Below, one piece after another: positions 52,642 through 62,944 of a DNA stretch of 64,000 bases (its first letter is position 1; every line of letters starts with the position of its first letter). This stretch comes from Anthracocystis setariae. Taxonomy: Eukaryota > Basidiomycota > Ustilaginomycetes > Ustilaginales > Ustilaginaceae. The notes beneath the pieces were generated by a model that worked only from the letters and a program-made list of their open reading frames with translations, ran no database searches and was not told the DNA's origin. Location: contig CAKMXJ010000019.1 in assembly GCA_928724745.1 (NCBI GenBank), forward strand, positions 558,001 to 622,000, written 5' to 3'. A program made the position numbers and the translations under genes.

Positions 52642-53614
52642 CCCATGAAAACTTTGTGCATGGACTGCACTCATCACTTGCGCCACTTTGCGAGGCAACC
52701 GAGGTCGAGGTCGAGGTCGAGGTTGAGTGCAGGTGAAGGTACAGGTGCCCGGTCGCATCCCAGTGGCGCCCAAACCTCATCTCGTGCGCGCTCTCTTGGG
52801 CTCGTTTTCTGTCGGAGCTTATCGTGCCGCAGTACGGCAGGGGCAGGCACCACCTCGCCGGTACGGCACATTACTGCACTGCGCTGTACAATACCGTACT
52901 GTACCTTCTGCACGCTAGGATTCACATGTCTCAGTGTAGCACTGTGCTGTACTACAGTATACTGCAATGATCTGGACCCCACTCTGCTGCTTCATGTGTG
53001 ATTTTGACCTTCGTTTCTTGAACGACCGTCTTGATCAAATCTTGTCATATTCTCTTCCGCTCTGTCTCTCTCTCTTTCTCTTCGTCCCTCATACACCATC
53101 TTCAAAACAGAGCGCTTCGAGTACCCTCAAGATTTACAGGATAATCCAACGCTTTAGTTATCTGTCGCGCTACCACAGTCCAACAACCAATTACGGTCGA
53201 TACGAATCGCTTAGCCCCACTTATCGCAAGCCTCCTATTGTGCAACTTTACAACCAATTCTCACGCTTCCAGCTTGATCATCGTCGCTGGACCTTCCACC
53301 ATTGTTCGACCTGCATACAGTACCATTCCACCGCTCCTTCCACATTGGTTCCCGCATACACCTGTGCATAGGCCATAACACTTTTCCAACACGCTCACAC
53401 CCCTCTGCTTCGCTCCGTACGCTTGCTTCGTGCACCCCAGTCACGCCTCGCCCCCTCGCTCAGACCTCCGTCCTCTTTTTTTCGTCGTTGCTCACCTTGG
53501 TCTTGTCAGGTCGATCAGCTGTTCGCGCATCTCTTCATCACGGTCGCCACCTTTCTTCAAGTACCAACCATCCCATTTCCCCTGCTTCGTATCCTCTATC
53601 ACCGCTTCATCATC

Positions 53615-56600
53615 ATGGGTCTCTTTGACGTAGGCTCCCTCCGCGTCAAGAAACTTTCAAGTTATCGAGATCTCTCCAACGCTGATTCAAAAGCTTTGCG
53701 CCGTGATAACCACCCAACCAACACTTCCAATCTCTCGCCCTATTCGGACGCACGCCTTGGCGCTTCCACACGCTCCCTTTCCGCCAATCATGCTTCTCCA
53801 TATCCGATCGGCTCCCCGCCGCCCCGCCCCCAACGTAGCGTCTCCACCGTCACTCCCAGAGATGCAGCCAGGCAGTCCAAACTCGAACGTATGATGGGCG
53901 CTGGTGTGCCTCAAGTGCAAGTACTTGTCCGCCAAGAGCGTCGCATCCCGTCCGCACTTGCCGAACACTCGTCTCTTACAGCCGACTCCTCCTACCACTC
54001 TCGCCACGCCCACAATCCTTCCATTTCGCAGACCACCATTCTTGGCTCAACGATCCCCAGGACAAAGTCGATTTCCGAGATGAGCCACTCACAATCTTCC
54101 TACTCGAGAACCTTCTCAACCGACATCTCCAACAGCTTCGCAGGCGCCACCACCTTCACAGAGATGGCCGAGGTCGACTGTCCCGTTTGTCTCGAGCCGC
54201 TCTCTCACCGACTCGCCGGCGAAAAGCCTCATGTCGTGCCATCTTGCGGACATGCCCTACACAATGCGTGCTTCACCGCCATCTACGGTCCTCCCGAGGC
54301 GCTACTAGCCGCTCAGAACCCAGCTAGCGGTTTGCGCAATGCCGGCTCCGCTTCCAGGCACAGCGTCAGCCCACCGGGCATGTGTGGAGTCTGCCGAAAG
54401 CCCATTTCTCTTGGCGAAGCCAACACCACCAAATCCCACAAACTTGCAGGCATCAAACGATCCCCTACCCATCCTCCCGGACTCGATTCCTCCTTGCCTT
54501 TCACCAACCACGCTACCGCCCCGGACGCGCACCACGATGATCCGCTCGAGCCTACACCGGCGCTCAAGTCAAGGCAGCTCATGAGCTCGGCGGCTTCCAT
54601 CTCATCTACCTCCTCCATCATCCATACCCTTCCTATCCTTCGAGCCAGGCCCGAGTTCCCCACCATCTACTGCAAATCAGATGTCAAGCACAGCGCCAAG
54701 CTCAACGTTGTCTCGGTTCTCTCCATCGAGGTTCCCAGCCGTCGCTCTCCTCACGACGCTCGCGAACAAGCGCTCGACACCATCTCGGATGGGTTTGCCC
54801 ACGACAACAGTGCCAACGCCGAGCGCGAAGCTGACGACTCCTACTCGGACGATCTCAAGCGTAGCGGTTCCGGATGCTACGCTGCTACCGGAGAGCCTCC
54901 AGCCGATCCTAGTCGAAGCCCGATGCCAGACTCCCATGTCAGCTTCACTGAGGAGGGCGACAAACACCATGTTATGGCGCAGCTCAACTCGCCCATCGAC
55001 GAAGGCTTCTGTTACAGCACCACCCCAGCCGTGGCTCCCATCCCGAATCCTACCCAGGCCATTCTCGAGGACTTGCAGCAGCGTGTTGCCGACTGGAAGG
55101 GCCACTCGATCGAGCACTTTGGCCCACTGATTCTGCACGACTTGCTCAACATCCGACAAGCCTCGGTGGTTCGTGAGTTCCACGTCTACCTCTTCCAGGA
55201 GGCGCTGCTCTGCGTCACTGAGGAGAGACGCAAAGGTCTTAGTCGCTTCGTCTCGGGCGCGCATTCGAACGGAGTCGCCGAGGCGGATGTGGCGGCCAAG
55301 CCTGCGCTCAAGCTCAAGGGCCGCATCTATCTTCGCCACATTCGACGCGTGTTGGATACCTCGGTAGCAAATGAGCACAGCCTCAGCATCACCATGGATG
55401 ACGAGAACCTGGATCAATTCGTTCTTTGCTTCAGAGACACGGGCACTATGGATGTATGGCGATCGCGTCTGGCGCAGCTCACTCAGGGCGCCGGCGCTTC
55501 TCCCAAGACGCAAAACGTCGAGCTGCACGCCGAGACGCACAGCCCGGCTGCTCAGTCGGATGCTTCCGACCAGCAAAAATCAGCGTCAGAGCCTATCGAG
55601 CCTCCCAGTGCTACAGGTTTGAATCCACATCGCTCTGCCGCTCCTCAGCATCTCACTAGCGGCTCGGCATCTGTCCTGAGCGGCAAGACAGGATCTCAGC
55701 AGGGTGCGCCTACGCTGCCTTTTCGCAACAGCAACAGGTTGTCCACCGTCAGCTCGAGTCTACACAGCAACAGCAATCCCTCGCAGCGCGTCTCGACCGC
55801 AAGCGACACCGTGCCCACCTACCAGCAGTGGGCCAGTTCGGGCGGTCTCGACCCTCGTCTGCCGCCTCCGAGCATGCTTCCTCACACCCCGATCGACCTA
55901 GTGCTGATGATCTCGGTTCCGGCGGTGCTGCCTGAGCACTACTCTGGCTCGATCAATTCGTCGGCAGCGCTCAAATTGCGACTCATCCGTTCGTCGCTCG
56001 ACTTTATCATCCATTGTCTCGGACCAAACGATCGTGTTTCGCTGATAGCATTTACAGTCGGTCTAGAAGGTGGTGTCAAGAGAACCGGCTTGTTGAACCC
56101 TCAGCGAGAGCCAAGCCGTCGCCTCCTGGAGGAGTTTGTCGAGAACATCGGCCGTCCTTGGGATGTGGCCAATCAAGACCCGTTCAGCGTCGATCTGAGC
56201 ATGCTCGGAGGCTCGAGTGACCGCATCGACTCGGTCACTGCGGTCAATGTGGGTCTGGACGTGGTGCTCGGCAGGAAAGCCAAGAACCCTGTGACAAGTA
56301 TGATGCTCGTCAACGACACATCGCACGGACCTAAGCGCAACCAGATGGATCTGGTCATGGCGCGAGCCGAGGCAGCCAACGTGGCTATTCACTGCTTTGG
56401 TTATGGCAAGACGCACGATCCCTCTTCGCTCTGGTTGATCTCGAACCATACGCATGGATCGTACACGTTTGTGCGCGAGTGGTACCAGTTGCGAGAATGT
56501 CTCGCCGGCTGTCTTGGCTCGATGATGTCGGTTGCGCTGACGGATGTCAAGGTGCACATTGCGGTTCCGCAGGACAATCACTTCCGCATCCGAAAGATTG

Positions 56601-57514
56601 CAGGTCTTCCCGGGGCTATCATCTCTTCGTCCGGCAAAGACGTGGATATCGATGTTGGCGAAATCAAGTTTGGAGAAGCCAAGGATTTGTTGGTTGAGCT
56701 CGAACTTGACATTGCAAGCTTACTTCCGACGTTGCTCGAATATCAGAGCGAGAGTAAGAGCATCGGTCCTGGCCCCATTGAGCAGGGAAGTGCGACGGAT
56801 GACTTTATGCAGAGGATGGGGATTCAGGATCTCAGCTTGGTTGAATCGGACGGACAGGATGGATTCCTCGAGCAGATGGTGGAGGAGATCGGAGTGTTTG
56901 AGGCGGATGTTAGCTTCAAAGACCCTGCCACGGGAATGATGACTTCACGTCTGCCTCACCCAGGTATTCTGACGCTGGAGATCGATACGCACTCGATCGA
57001 TCCGTTGACCAATGGTCCTCCTGGATTGGCAGCGATCGTGGCGGAGCCTACAGTGACTCGTCGACGATTGGAAGTGCTGGTTTCGGAGATGATCACTCGC
57101 TCGCTCCTGCTGATTTCGAGGAAAAACTATGGCCAGGCGCTCAAAGTGATCACCGAAACGCGGCGAATCATCGATACGGTGGTGCGAGCGCTCAACGGGC
57201 CGAATCAGAACAAGCGACGATCGCTAGTGGTGCATCGCTCAAATCAGCGAAGAGTGCGAGAAGCCGCCAACCAGCGCACGATCAACTCGCTGATGGCCAT
57301 GATGTCGGATCTCGACGTCCTCAGTGAGGGTCTCGAGCATCAGCATCGTTCCAGCTTTGATCGGGACGGCAGGAACTTTGGTGCCCAACAGGCCATGATT
57401 CTGAGAGACCAAAAGGCTTGGACAGCGCGGACTGATACGGAGTATCTGTACTTCAGGGATGACAATGCCGCGGCGTTCACGGCTTGGAGTGCGAGTTTTG
57501 CCAGTTTACGCTAG
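53615..57514 (+). CDS. RING-PH-vWA protein, Far1/Ste5-like scaffold candidate
   Basis: Single exon from ATG 53615, 1299 aa. A RING-H2 finger spans about 189-260: CPVCLEPL, then PSCGHALHNACF, then MCGVCRKP, with a long loop before the last pair. A PH-like domain spans about 493-622 (DWKGHSIEHFGPLILHDLLN, EFHVYLFQEALLCVTEE, TGTMDVWRSRLAQL). A vWA-like domain starts near 759 (PIDLVLMISVPAVLPEH) and runs to about 970. The DxSxS metal site of true vWA domains is absent. The order RING, PH, vWA is that of the fungal Far1/Ste5 MAP-kinase scaffolds of the pheromone pathway; the missing metal site fits too. Function here is inference from architecture. The Ser-rich N-terminus and 260-450 are disordered. 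Alternatively it is a RING ubiquitin ligase with a vWA module. Confidence 0.75.
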   Translation: MGLFDVGSLRVKKLSSYRDLSNADSKALRRDNHPTNTSNLSPYSDARLGASTRSLSANHASPYPIGSPPPRPQRSVSTVTPRDAARQSKLERMMGAGVPQVQVLVRQERRIPSALAEHSSLTADSSYHSRHAHNPSISQTTILGSTIPRTKSISEMSHSQSSYSRTFSTDISNSFAGATTFTEMAEVDCPVCLEPLSHRLAGEKPHVVPSCGHALHNACFTAIYGPPEALLAAQNPASGLRNAGSASRHSVSPPGMCGVCRKPISLGEANTTKSHKLAGIKRSPTHPPGLDSSLPFTNHATAPDAHHDDPLEPTPALKSRQLMSSAASISSTSSIIHTLPILRARPEFPTIYCKSDVKHSAKLNVVSVLSIEVPSRRSPHDAREQALDTISDGFAHDNSANAEREADDSYSDDLKRSGSGCYAATGEPPADPSRSPMPDSHVSFTEEGDKHHVMAQLNSPIDEGFCYSTTPAVAPIPNPTQAILEDLQQRVADWKGHSIEHFGPLILHDLLNIRQASVVREFHVYLFQEALLCVTEERRKGLSRFVSGAHSNGVAEADVAAKPALKLKGRIYLRHIRRVLDTSVANEHSLSITMDDENLDQFVLCFRDTGTMDVWRSRLAQLTQGAGASPKTQNVELHAETHSPAAQSDASDQQKSASEPIEPPSATGLNPHRSAAPQHLTSGSASVLSGKTGSQQGAPTLPFRNSNRLSTVSSSLHSNSNPSQRVSTASDTVPTYQQWASSGGLDPRLPPPSMLPHTPIDLVLMISVPAVLPEHYSGSINSSAALKLRLIRSSLDFIIHCLGPNDRVSLIAFTVGLEGGVKRTGLLNPQREPSRRLLEEFVENIGRPWDVANQDPFSVDLSMLGGSSDRIDSVTAVNVGLDVVLGRKAKNPVTSMMLVNDTSHGPKRNQMDLVMARAEAANVAIHCFGYGKTHDPSSLWLISNHTHGSYTFVREWYQLRECLAGCLGSMMSVALTDVKVHIAVPQDNHFRIRKIAGLPGAIISSSGKDVDIDVGEIKFGEAKDLLVELELDIASLLPTLLEYQSESKSIGPGPIEQGSATDDFMQRMGIQDLSLVESDGQDGFLEQMVEEIGVFEADVSFKDPATGMMTSRLPHPGILTLEIDTHSIDPLTNGPPGLAAIVAEPTVTRRRLEVLVSEMITRSLLLISRKNYGQALKVITETRRIIDTVVRALNGPNQNKRRSLVVHRSNQRRVREAANQRTINSLMAMMSDLDVLSEGLEHQHRSSFDRDGRNFGAQQAMILRDQKAWTARTDTEYLYFRDDNAAAFTAWSASFASLR

Positions 57515-58858
57515 GTGATCGCGCATCAGGTTGCTGTACGCTCTTTTGCGATCCGGTATTGCAATGCATAGATCTTTTTAGAGTTAGATTTGTTCGGCTA
57601 AGTTGCCGACTTTGAGGTGGTTGCGATAGCGGATGAAGTGATGCTTGACGAAAGCTTGGATTGAGCTTTTGTGGCGCGAGATGTGGCTGATACGGGGTTG
57701 TTGGCAGATGGAATTGGGGGTCGCTACCGATGGATTGGTTTGTAGATCTGCATAATGAGGTTCAGTTTATAAAAGTGTGTGAGAGTGCGATGAGCATTCA
57801 ACTGGATAAGGGAGAGTCAAGGGTTTATGGGTTGTGCCAAGACCCGGCCAAGACGTTTTCAGTGTGCTGCGGGTTGCCACAACTCTAGCAACTGTACGGG
57901 ACGGCTACTCATTGCGCAGATGACTGAAGATGCAGGAACAATGGGTGAGCGAGTGGGTCCGGCGTCTGGCATGTGAAGGGAGTTATGAAAGGGAACCATG
58001 ATTCGCAGATTGGTGGAACCATCTTTGCTCGGGATTTGCTGCATTTGGCAAGACGAGAAATGGTTGCAAGCTCTTGGTTGACGATTCGAGCAAAGGACAG
58101 TGGTACCGGTGAGAGGAGGACCCTGAACAGCACAACACGCCATATCACGCAGGATTCGAGAAAGCTGCCATCAGACCATCCATCCTTGTCACGATGGACA
58201 CGACACAGCGCCAAGCAGAGCCAAGACGCTACGGTAGTTGGAAGCTCGCCAAGAGCGCCAGCGACCAAAAGCACAAAAGTGGAATGCCAAGAAGTAGTTG
58301 TCTTGGCTCTGTTCGAAAAGAAACAGAGTGCAAATACTGCAATAATAATACGAAAATGATTTTCTTTTGGTTGCCAATGTGAATCACAGTCACAGTAGCG
58401 CGCTCCAAGTCTCGGCGTGGCAACAACACAATGCCAAGAGAAACTTCGTAGCTTGGCCATGCCTAATTCACTTTAGCAAAAGCTTAACGGCCAAGCTTTT
58501 CAGCACATCAGCCAGCCAGCCAGCCAGCCAGCTCGCTTGCTTGGCTCGGTCGTCTTGGACTCTGCCTCCCTTGGGCTTGCCGAACCCGAGATGTGCGCTT
58601 TCGGTGTCTGCAATATGCATGGGCGTGTGTACATCAGAGGAGGGTTAGAGATATATATCATGGGCTTAGGCTCGGGATGGTCAAGGGTTCGTGATCACCT
58701 TGCCGCTACTTGCTCGTTGCTCTACCCTCGTACGCCGGCTGAGCTCTTGAGCATCGTCCCTCGCCATCTTTTACACATACCAACCCCATACTATCTCGTG
58801 TCATTTACTGTCAGATACACAAACAGCTGCTGTCTGTCCCAGCAGGAACAACCTAAGC
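57515..58858. other. Intergenic, 1.3 kb
   Basis: Contains a CCAG repeat at about 58510-58531. A 183-codon minus-strand open frame (58460-57909) starts with ATG but looks like no protein I know and is not called. Confidence 0.45.
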
Positions 58859-59365
58859 ATGCCGCTTCTCACCTCTCGTAAAGCCACTGAGGGTGGATCG
58901 TCTTCCGCCTCGGTGCGCACTCGCTCTTCTGCCTCTTCACACCGTTCGAGTGGTACATCCTCTTCGCATCGTGCATCCGAACTTCGTGCACGATACGAAA
59001 TGGCGCAAGCTATTCAAAAACCCTGGCCCCTACACCTGCTCGAAAACGGCGTCAAACCACCTTGCCACCTCCCCACCGCCAACGCAGTCAGCAGCACTCG
59101 CTCTGTCAACCACCCGCACGCCTCGTCTGCTAGTCGAAGGGAATCCAGAACCACCACCAACGTCGCCACACTCGCCGAGTTGGACGTGACATCGTCAAAG
59201 AGGAAACCGAAGCGCAACTCGCTCGAAAGATTGAGTCTCTCTCCAACTCTGACTTTGACCAGCTGGATCAGGAGAAGCAGCAAGGATTCAGATAAGAGTG
59301 CATCGTCGAGTGCATCTTCGAGTACGAACACCAGTCCCACGGCGTCTCCCAACCAACTCCTTTGA
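58859..59365 (+). CDS. Small Ser-rich hypothetical protein
   Basis: ATG-started single exon, 168 aa, not recognised. About a third of residues are Ser or Thr. The only less repetitive part is about 40-65 (ELRARYEMAQAIQKPWPLHL). A basic SSKRKPKRNSLERLSLS patch near 117-133 could be a phosphorylation site. No membrane segment or signal peptide. The leader contains no competing gene. The composition makes chance coding possible, so confidence is limited. Confidence 0.5.
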   Translation: MPLLTSRKATEGGSSSASVRTRSSASSHRSSGTSSSHRASELRARYEMAQAIQKPWPLHLLENGVKPPCHLPTANAVSSTRSVNHPHASSASRRESRTTTNVATLAELDVTSSKRKPKRNSLERLSLSPTLTLTSWIRRSSKDSDKSASSSASSSTNTSPTASPNQLL

Positions 59366-59845
59366 ATCTCACATAGATTCTCGTCCCGCACCTCATCATA
59401 TCCCCCCCCCCCCTCACGTATACCCCGCTGTCATCCATCGCACTGTCTCGCTAGTACTAAGCTTCCATTCAAATGCATTCCATCTCCTCATCCAACTCGC
59501 TGCGACCGTGACTTTGCATCTTGCAACTGAATCGGTTCTCCCGAACTTGGAAACTTTGGGCCTCAGTCACACTGGCAACCCGCAGCTGCGCAGCAACCAT
59601 ACCGTATAGTGGGGGGGAAATTAGGATGGGTTGTTGCTTATCTGGCTAATTTACAAAAAAAAAAAAAAAAAAGATGAGAGAGAATGAACAGAGAGCATTC
59701 TTGTGGATTTTGCAGGTGAAGGCTGTAAGTGGGTGGAAAGATCGTGTGGGATTTGGCTTCCCTTTTTTGGTGCCTGTACGAGTTGGTGATGGCGGGGGGG
59801 GGGGGAGGTGATGCTCCAGTTCAAAGTCGTAAGGATGGATTACAT
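59366..59845. other. Convergent intergenic with C12, A18 and G12 runs
   Basis: 480 bp between the Ser-rich gene and the eIF3i stop. It holds C12 at 59402-59413, A18 at 59655-59672 and about 12 G at 59794-59805. No gene seen. Confidence 0.6.
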
Positions 59846-61134
59846 TTATTGGTCCTCAAGCGCAAGCTCAAGATCGGCACCGTAGAGTTTTGAATTGAAG
59901 AAGCCAGGGTCGAACCAGTTGACTCGAACGTAGCCATCCTCACCTCCGGAAGCGTACGCGGTACCAGCTGGGTGGATCGCGATGGTGTTGATAGGACCAA
60001 AGTGACCGGGCAGACGAGCGCACTCCTCCTCAAACACCTTGTGCCAGAATCGCGTCTCGAATCGACCTTGTCGTGCCGAAGTGGTGGTCACATTCATGGC
60101 GTCCTGACCACCACCGACGATGACGAAAGGTTTGGTGGGGTGGATGGACGCGCTGTTCAACGGCGTCTCTGTGGCGTACGTCTTGATCACTTGAAGAGTC
60201 TTGGAGTCGATCAGCTTGGCGGTCTTGTCTCTGGACGACGTGACAAAGTATGTTCGGTCCGCCGACATCTGCAGATCCGAAATCACTTCGCTGTGTGCTT
60301 TGGTCGAGTTCTCCTCGAGTTCAGCGTCGATTCCGGACTCGGGCTCCTTGTCGTCGTGGTAGTAGGTTGCGACTTTGCCGTCTTCGTGACCGGTGATGAT
60401 GTATTGGTCGCACGGCGCAAATGCAGCGACAACGGCCTTGGGCCCCGAGAAGGTGATGGTGCGCGTGGGTTCAGGATCTTGTTGGCTCCACGAAGCTGGG
60501 TCGCGGTTGATGCGGAAGACACGCAGCGCACCACGGTGGCCCATACGTGCTTCAGTGACAACAAGAACCTGAGTGCAGTCTTCGGAAAAGGCGACGCGCT
60601 TGGCGGCAGTGGCAAACTCCCACACGAAAAGGCACTTGCCCGTGGCTACCTCCCAAAGGCGCATCTGGTTGTCGGCGGATCCGGAAACGAGCAATGTCGA
60701 TGTGGCTGGGTGATAGGAATACCGTAATCAGGCCATGCCATCCGAGCGAAATGGAGGGACATTTGGTCGAGGTGCACAGTGTACATGTCGAAAGGGAACC
60801 GGTTGAGCATAGATGTAGAAATGCGTTTCGAAATGTAGGTGGACGGACGTCGGAATCGTAGCATAAAAGCGGCAATGGTGGTGAGTTAGTTTACAGCTGT
60901 TTGGAATGACTCAAAGTGATGGTCGGATCAGCGTTGTTTTTGAAACTTACCGTCAACATCGACGGTCCAGATGGTACCGTTGTGGCCCTCGTAGGTTCCG
61001 AGACGCTCGCCATTGTGAGAGAACCAAGCGCTGATGACGGGGTCCTTTGCGACCGAGAAGAGAAGGTCGCCCTCGAGGTTGAACTTGATCTGAGTGAGCG
61101 AACGCTCGTGACCGGAAAGCAGGATCGGCCGCAT
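59846..61134 (-). CDS. TIF34: Translation initiation factor eIF3 subunit i (Tif34)
   Basis: WD-repeat subunit of eIF3, which recruits mRNA and Met-tRNAi to the 40S ribosome. Exon 1 is 61134-60951 and exon 2 is 60705-59846, separated by a 245-nt intron (GTAAGT donor, CCCAG acceptor). The product is 347 aa, the family's size. The N-terminus [20 protein letters not shown] is diagnostic. Repeats follow: [16 protein letters not shown], then [35 protein letters not shown] and [60 protein letters not shown] and YVRVNWFD close the propeller; this last part is the conserved eIF3i signature. The intron falls at a repeat boundary. Confidence 0.95.
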
Positions 61135-62944
61135 GATGAGAAATGTGCCGTAGATGGATGGTGGTGGAGGATACCCAAAGAAACAGATGATGGCCAACAC
61201 CGTCGAGAAGATCTCGAAAAGAATTCTCGGACGTTGAAAAGAAGCAGCAATTCTGGCGCGCTGTGGGAAAGGGCACCTCGTTGGCTGGCTGAACCGTAGC
61301 AGACAAAAGTGAGTGCGTGTTGCGTTGGGTTGGGTTGCGTTTTTCGTTGCTTTCCTCGCTTTTGCCAAACTTGCAGCAGCACAAAGCGATGCCGAGAAAG
61401 GTAGAGTGAAGCTCAGCCCGCCAGCCGCGCCCAGACAAAGGGACGAAGGCAAGGAATTTCATCTTCTGGCAACAAAATCTGGCTTCAATCGCATCTTTCC
61501 ACATTTTTGTAACGCGGAAATCAGCTTTTTGAAGCAATCCTGCATGGGGAATTTCGAAGAATTTGTATTCGTGCCCATCTATCTACTTTACAGTAGCTTG
61601 ACTTGACAAATGGTCTGGCACAGATTATTATAGCAGATTTAAAGTCAAACATCTCGAGAGAGTCAAGTCAAGGGTCTCGGCTTCAGGAATATTCGTGAGC
61701 TCTTTCGATCTTACATTTTGAACTTTTATCCATCACACTGGACTACGTTCTGAGGCTGAGACGTTGGCTTCAGATTGACGAAGCAGCAGCTTCTTTGCTG
61801 CCGATATCTTTGACCTCAAAAGAGAATGTTAAGATTTCAATGATGCCACTGAAATTCACAAGGGCAAAGGTTGAAGACGGGCGGGCAAGGACACGGCCTC
61901 TAGAACCATGCCAGATCGAGGCTGGTTCTAGCTACTGTATCTCGACTAGTTGGCAAGGCTCGTATTCTGTTGGGATCATCTAGCATCAAACGTTGCTTCT
62001 GTCTTGTACACTGTATGTCAATCAATCAAGAGCATGTGACGATGTATGAACAACAACAACTACTTTTTCTTCGACTTGTTTTGCCCAAGGTCAGTCAACT
62101 TGCGTCGAGATGCAGGCTGCAGCAACAAACCAATACAAAGATGGAAACCCAACCGACTCCGTTTTGTAATGGTTTTGCAAGTACGTAGTAACTAGAGTTG
62201 AAGATTGAAAAAAAATGGGCTTGATTTAACTCACTCGAAGCCCGGTACGCCGGTCGAGTGAGTTGTGAAGAGCACAGAGAGTGCCTTGGACAGACTGGAA
62301 TTGAAAGGCGTCGGCTGCCCCTCTGCCGCGTCCCCCCCCCCAATTGCGTTCGAGAGAGGCAGTAACGCTACAGTAAAGGAGAAGAGTGTAGTGGTGTGAA
62401 CAGGCTGCGGAGACAAACGACGGCGTCTAGACCCGCAAATCACTCGAATTAAGCACGCGCACACTCACTACGCGGCGGGCCAGCTTTCAAGTCGGAATCA
62501 AGCGCCATCCACACTGCGAATCGTGTCTCTCTATCAATCGCTCCCTCGCCGTCGCCACCAATTCCGTTCGCCTCCTCCGCTATTCCTCTTGCCTCTCTTC
62601 TCTTCAATCCCTCCTTCTCCACACTTCCATCTTCCTTTTTGGGTTCTTCTGTACCACAACTTGTTTTTTTTGCGCTCATCTTGCATTGCCTCTATCCCGA
62701 TCGCAAGTTCTTGCTTGATCCAAACAACGGTCGCTTTCCGATCCCACCTTGGCATTTCCAACCTCTCCGCGCAGGCATTTTGGCTCCATCACCTCACCAT
62801 CTACCCAGCAAATTCGTCATCGATCACTCTGGCACCGAACATCACGGCGTTACGCACCTCATCGTCCAGTTGTCCAAATCGTCCTCCGTCTCGTTCATCT
62901 GCAGCCTGTCTCGAACGGCGCCGCTTAGAAGTTAACTCGACAAC
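61135..62944. promoter_or_regulatory. Divergent region eIF3i / PP2C
   Basis: 1.8 kb. It has an exact ACAAAGGGA at 61435-61443, about 300 bp upstream of the eIF3i start, and a C10 run at 62332-62341. A leader-like frame starting GTG at 61313 resembles a signal peptide but has no ATG and is not called. The part next to 62945 is C/T-rich, typical of a fungal promoter. Confidence 0.5.

Larger units (their letters stand above)
50094..53614. other. 3.5-kb gene-free divergent region
   Basis: Separates ribonucleotide reductase (-) and the scaffold-like gene (+). Despite its size I see no gene. It holds three long homopolymers, a GT array, two copies of GTACAGTACTGTAC, several related TACAGTA motifs, paired ACGCGT boxes and one TTTGGCGC. 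The right end must contain the leader of the scaffold gene; upstream exons there cannot be excluded. Confidence 0.6.

Noticed and set aside
54677..55576. 299-codon minus-strand open frame
   Set aside because: Antisense shadow of the RING-PH-vWA gene.
57909..58460. 183-codon minus-strand frame with ATG
   Set aside because: Cys/Trp/Leu-rich without recognisable motif, in a gap with repeats. Could be real, but nothing supports it beyond length.
61313..61606. Plus-strand frame resembling a secreted small protein
   Set aside because: The hydrophobic start is encoded from GTG with no ATG, and the rest is unrelated to known secreted proteins.
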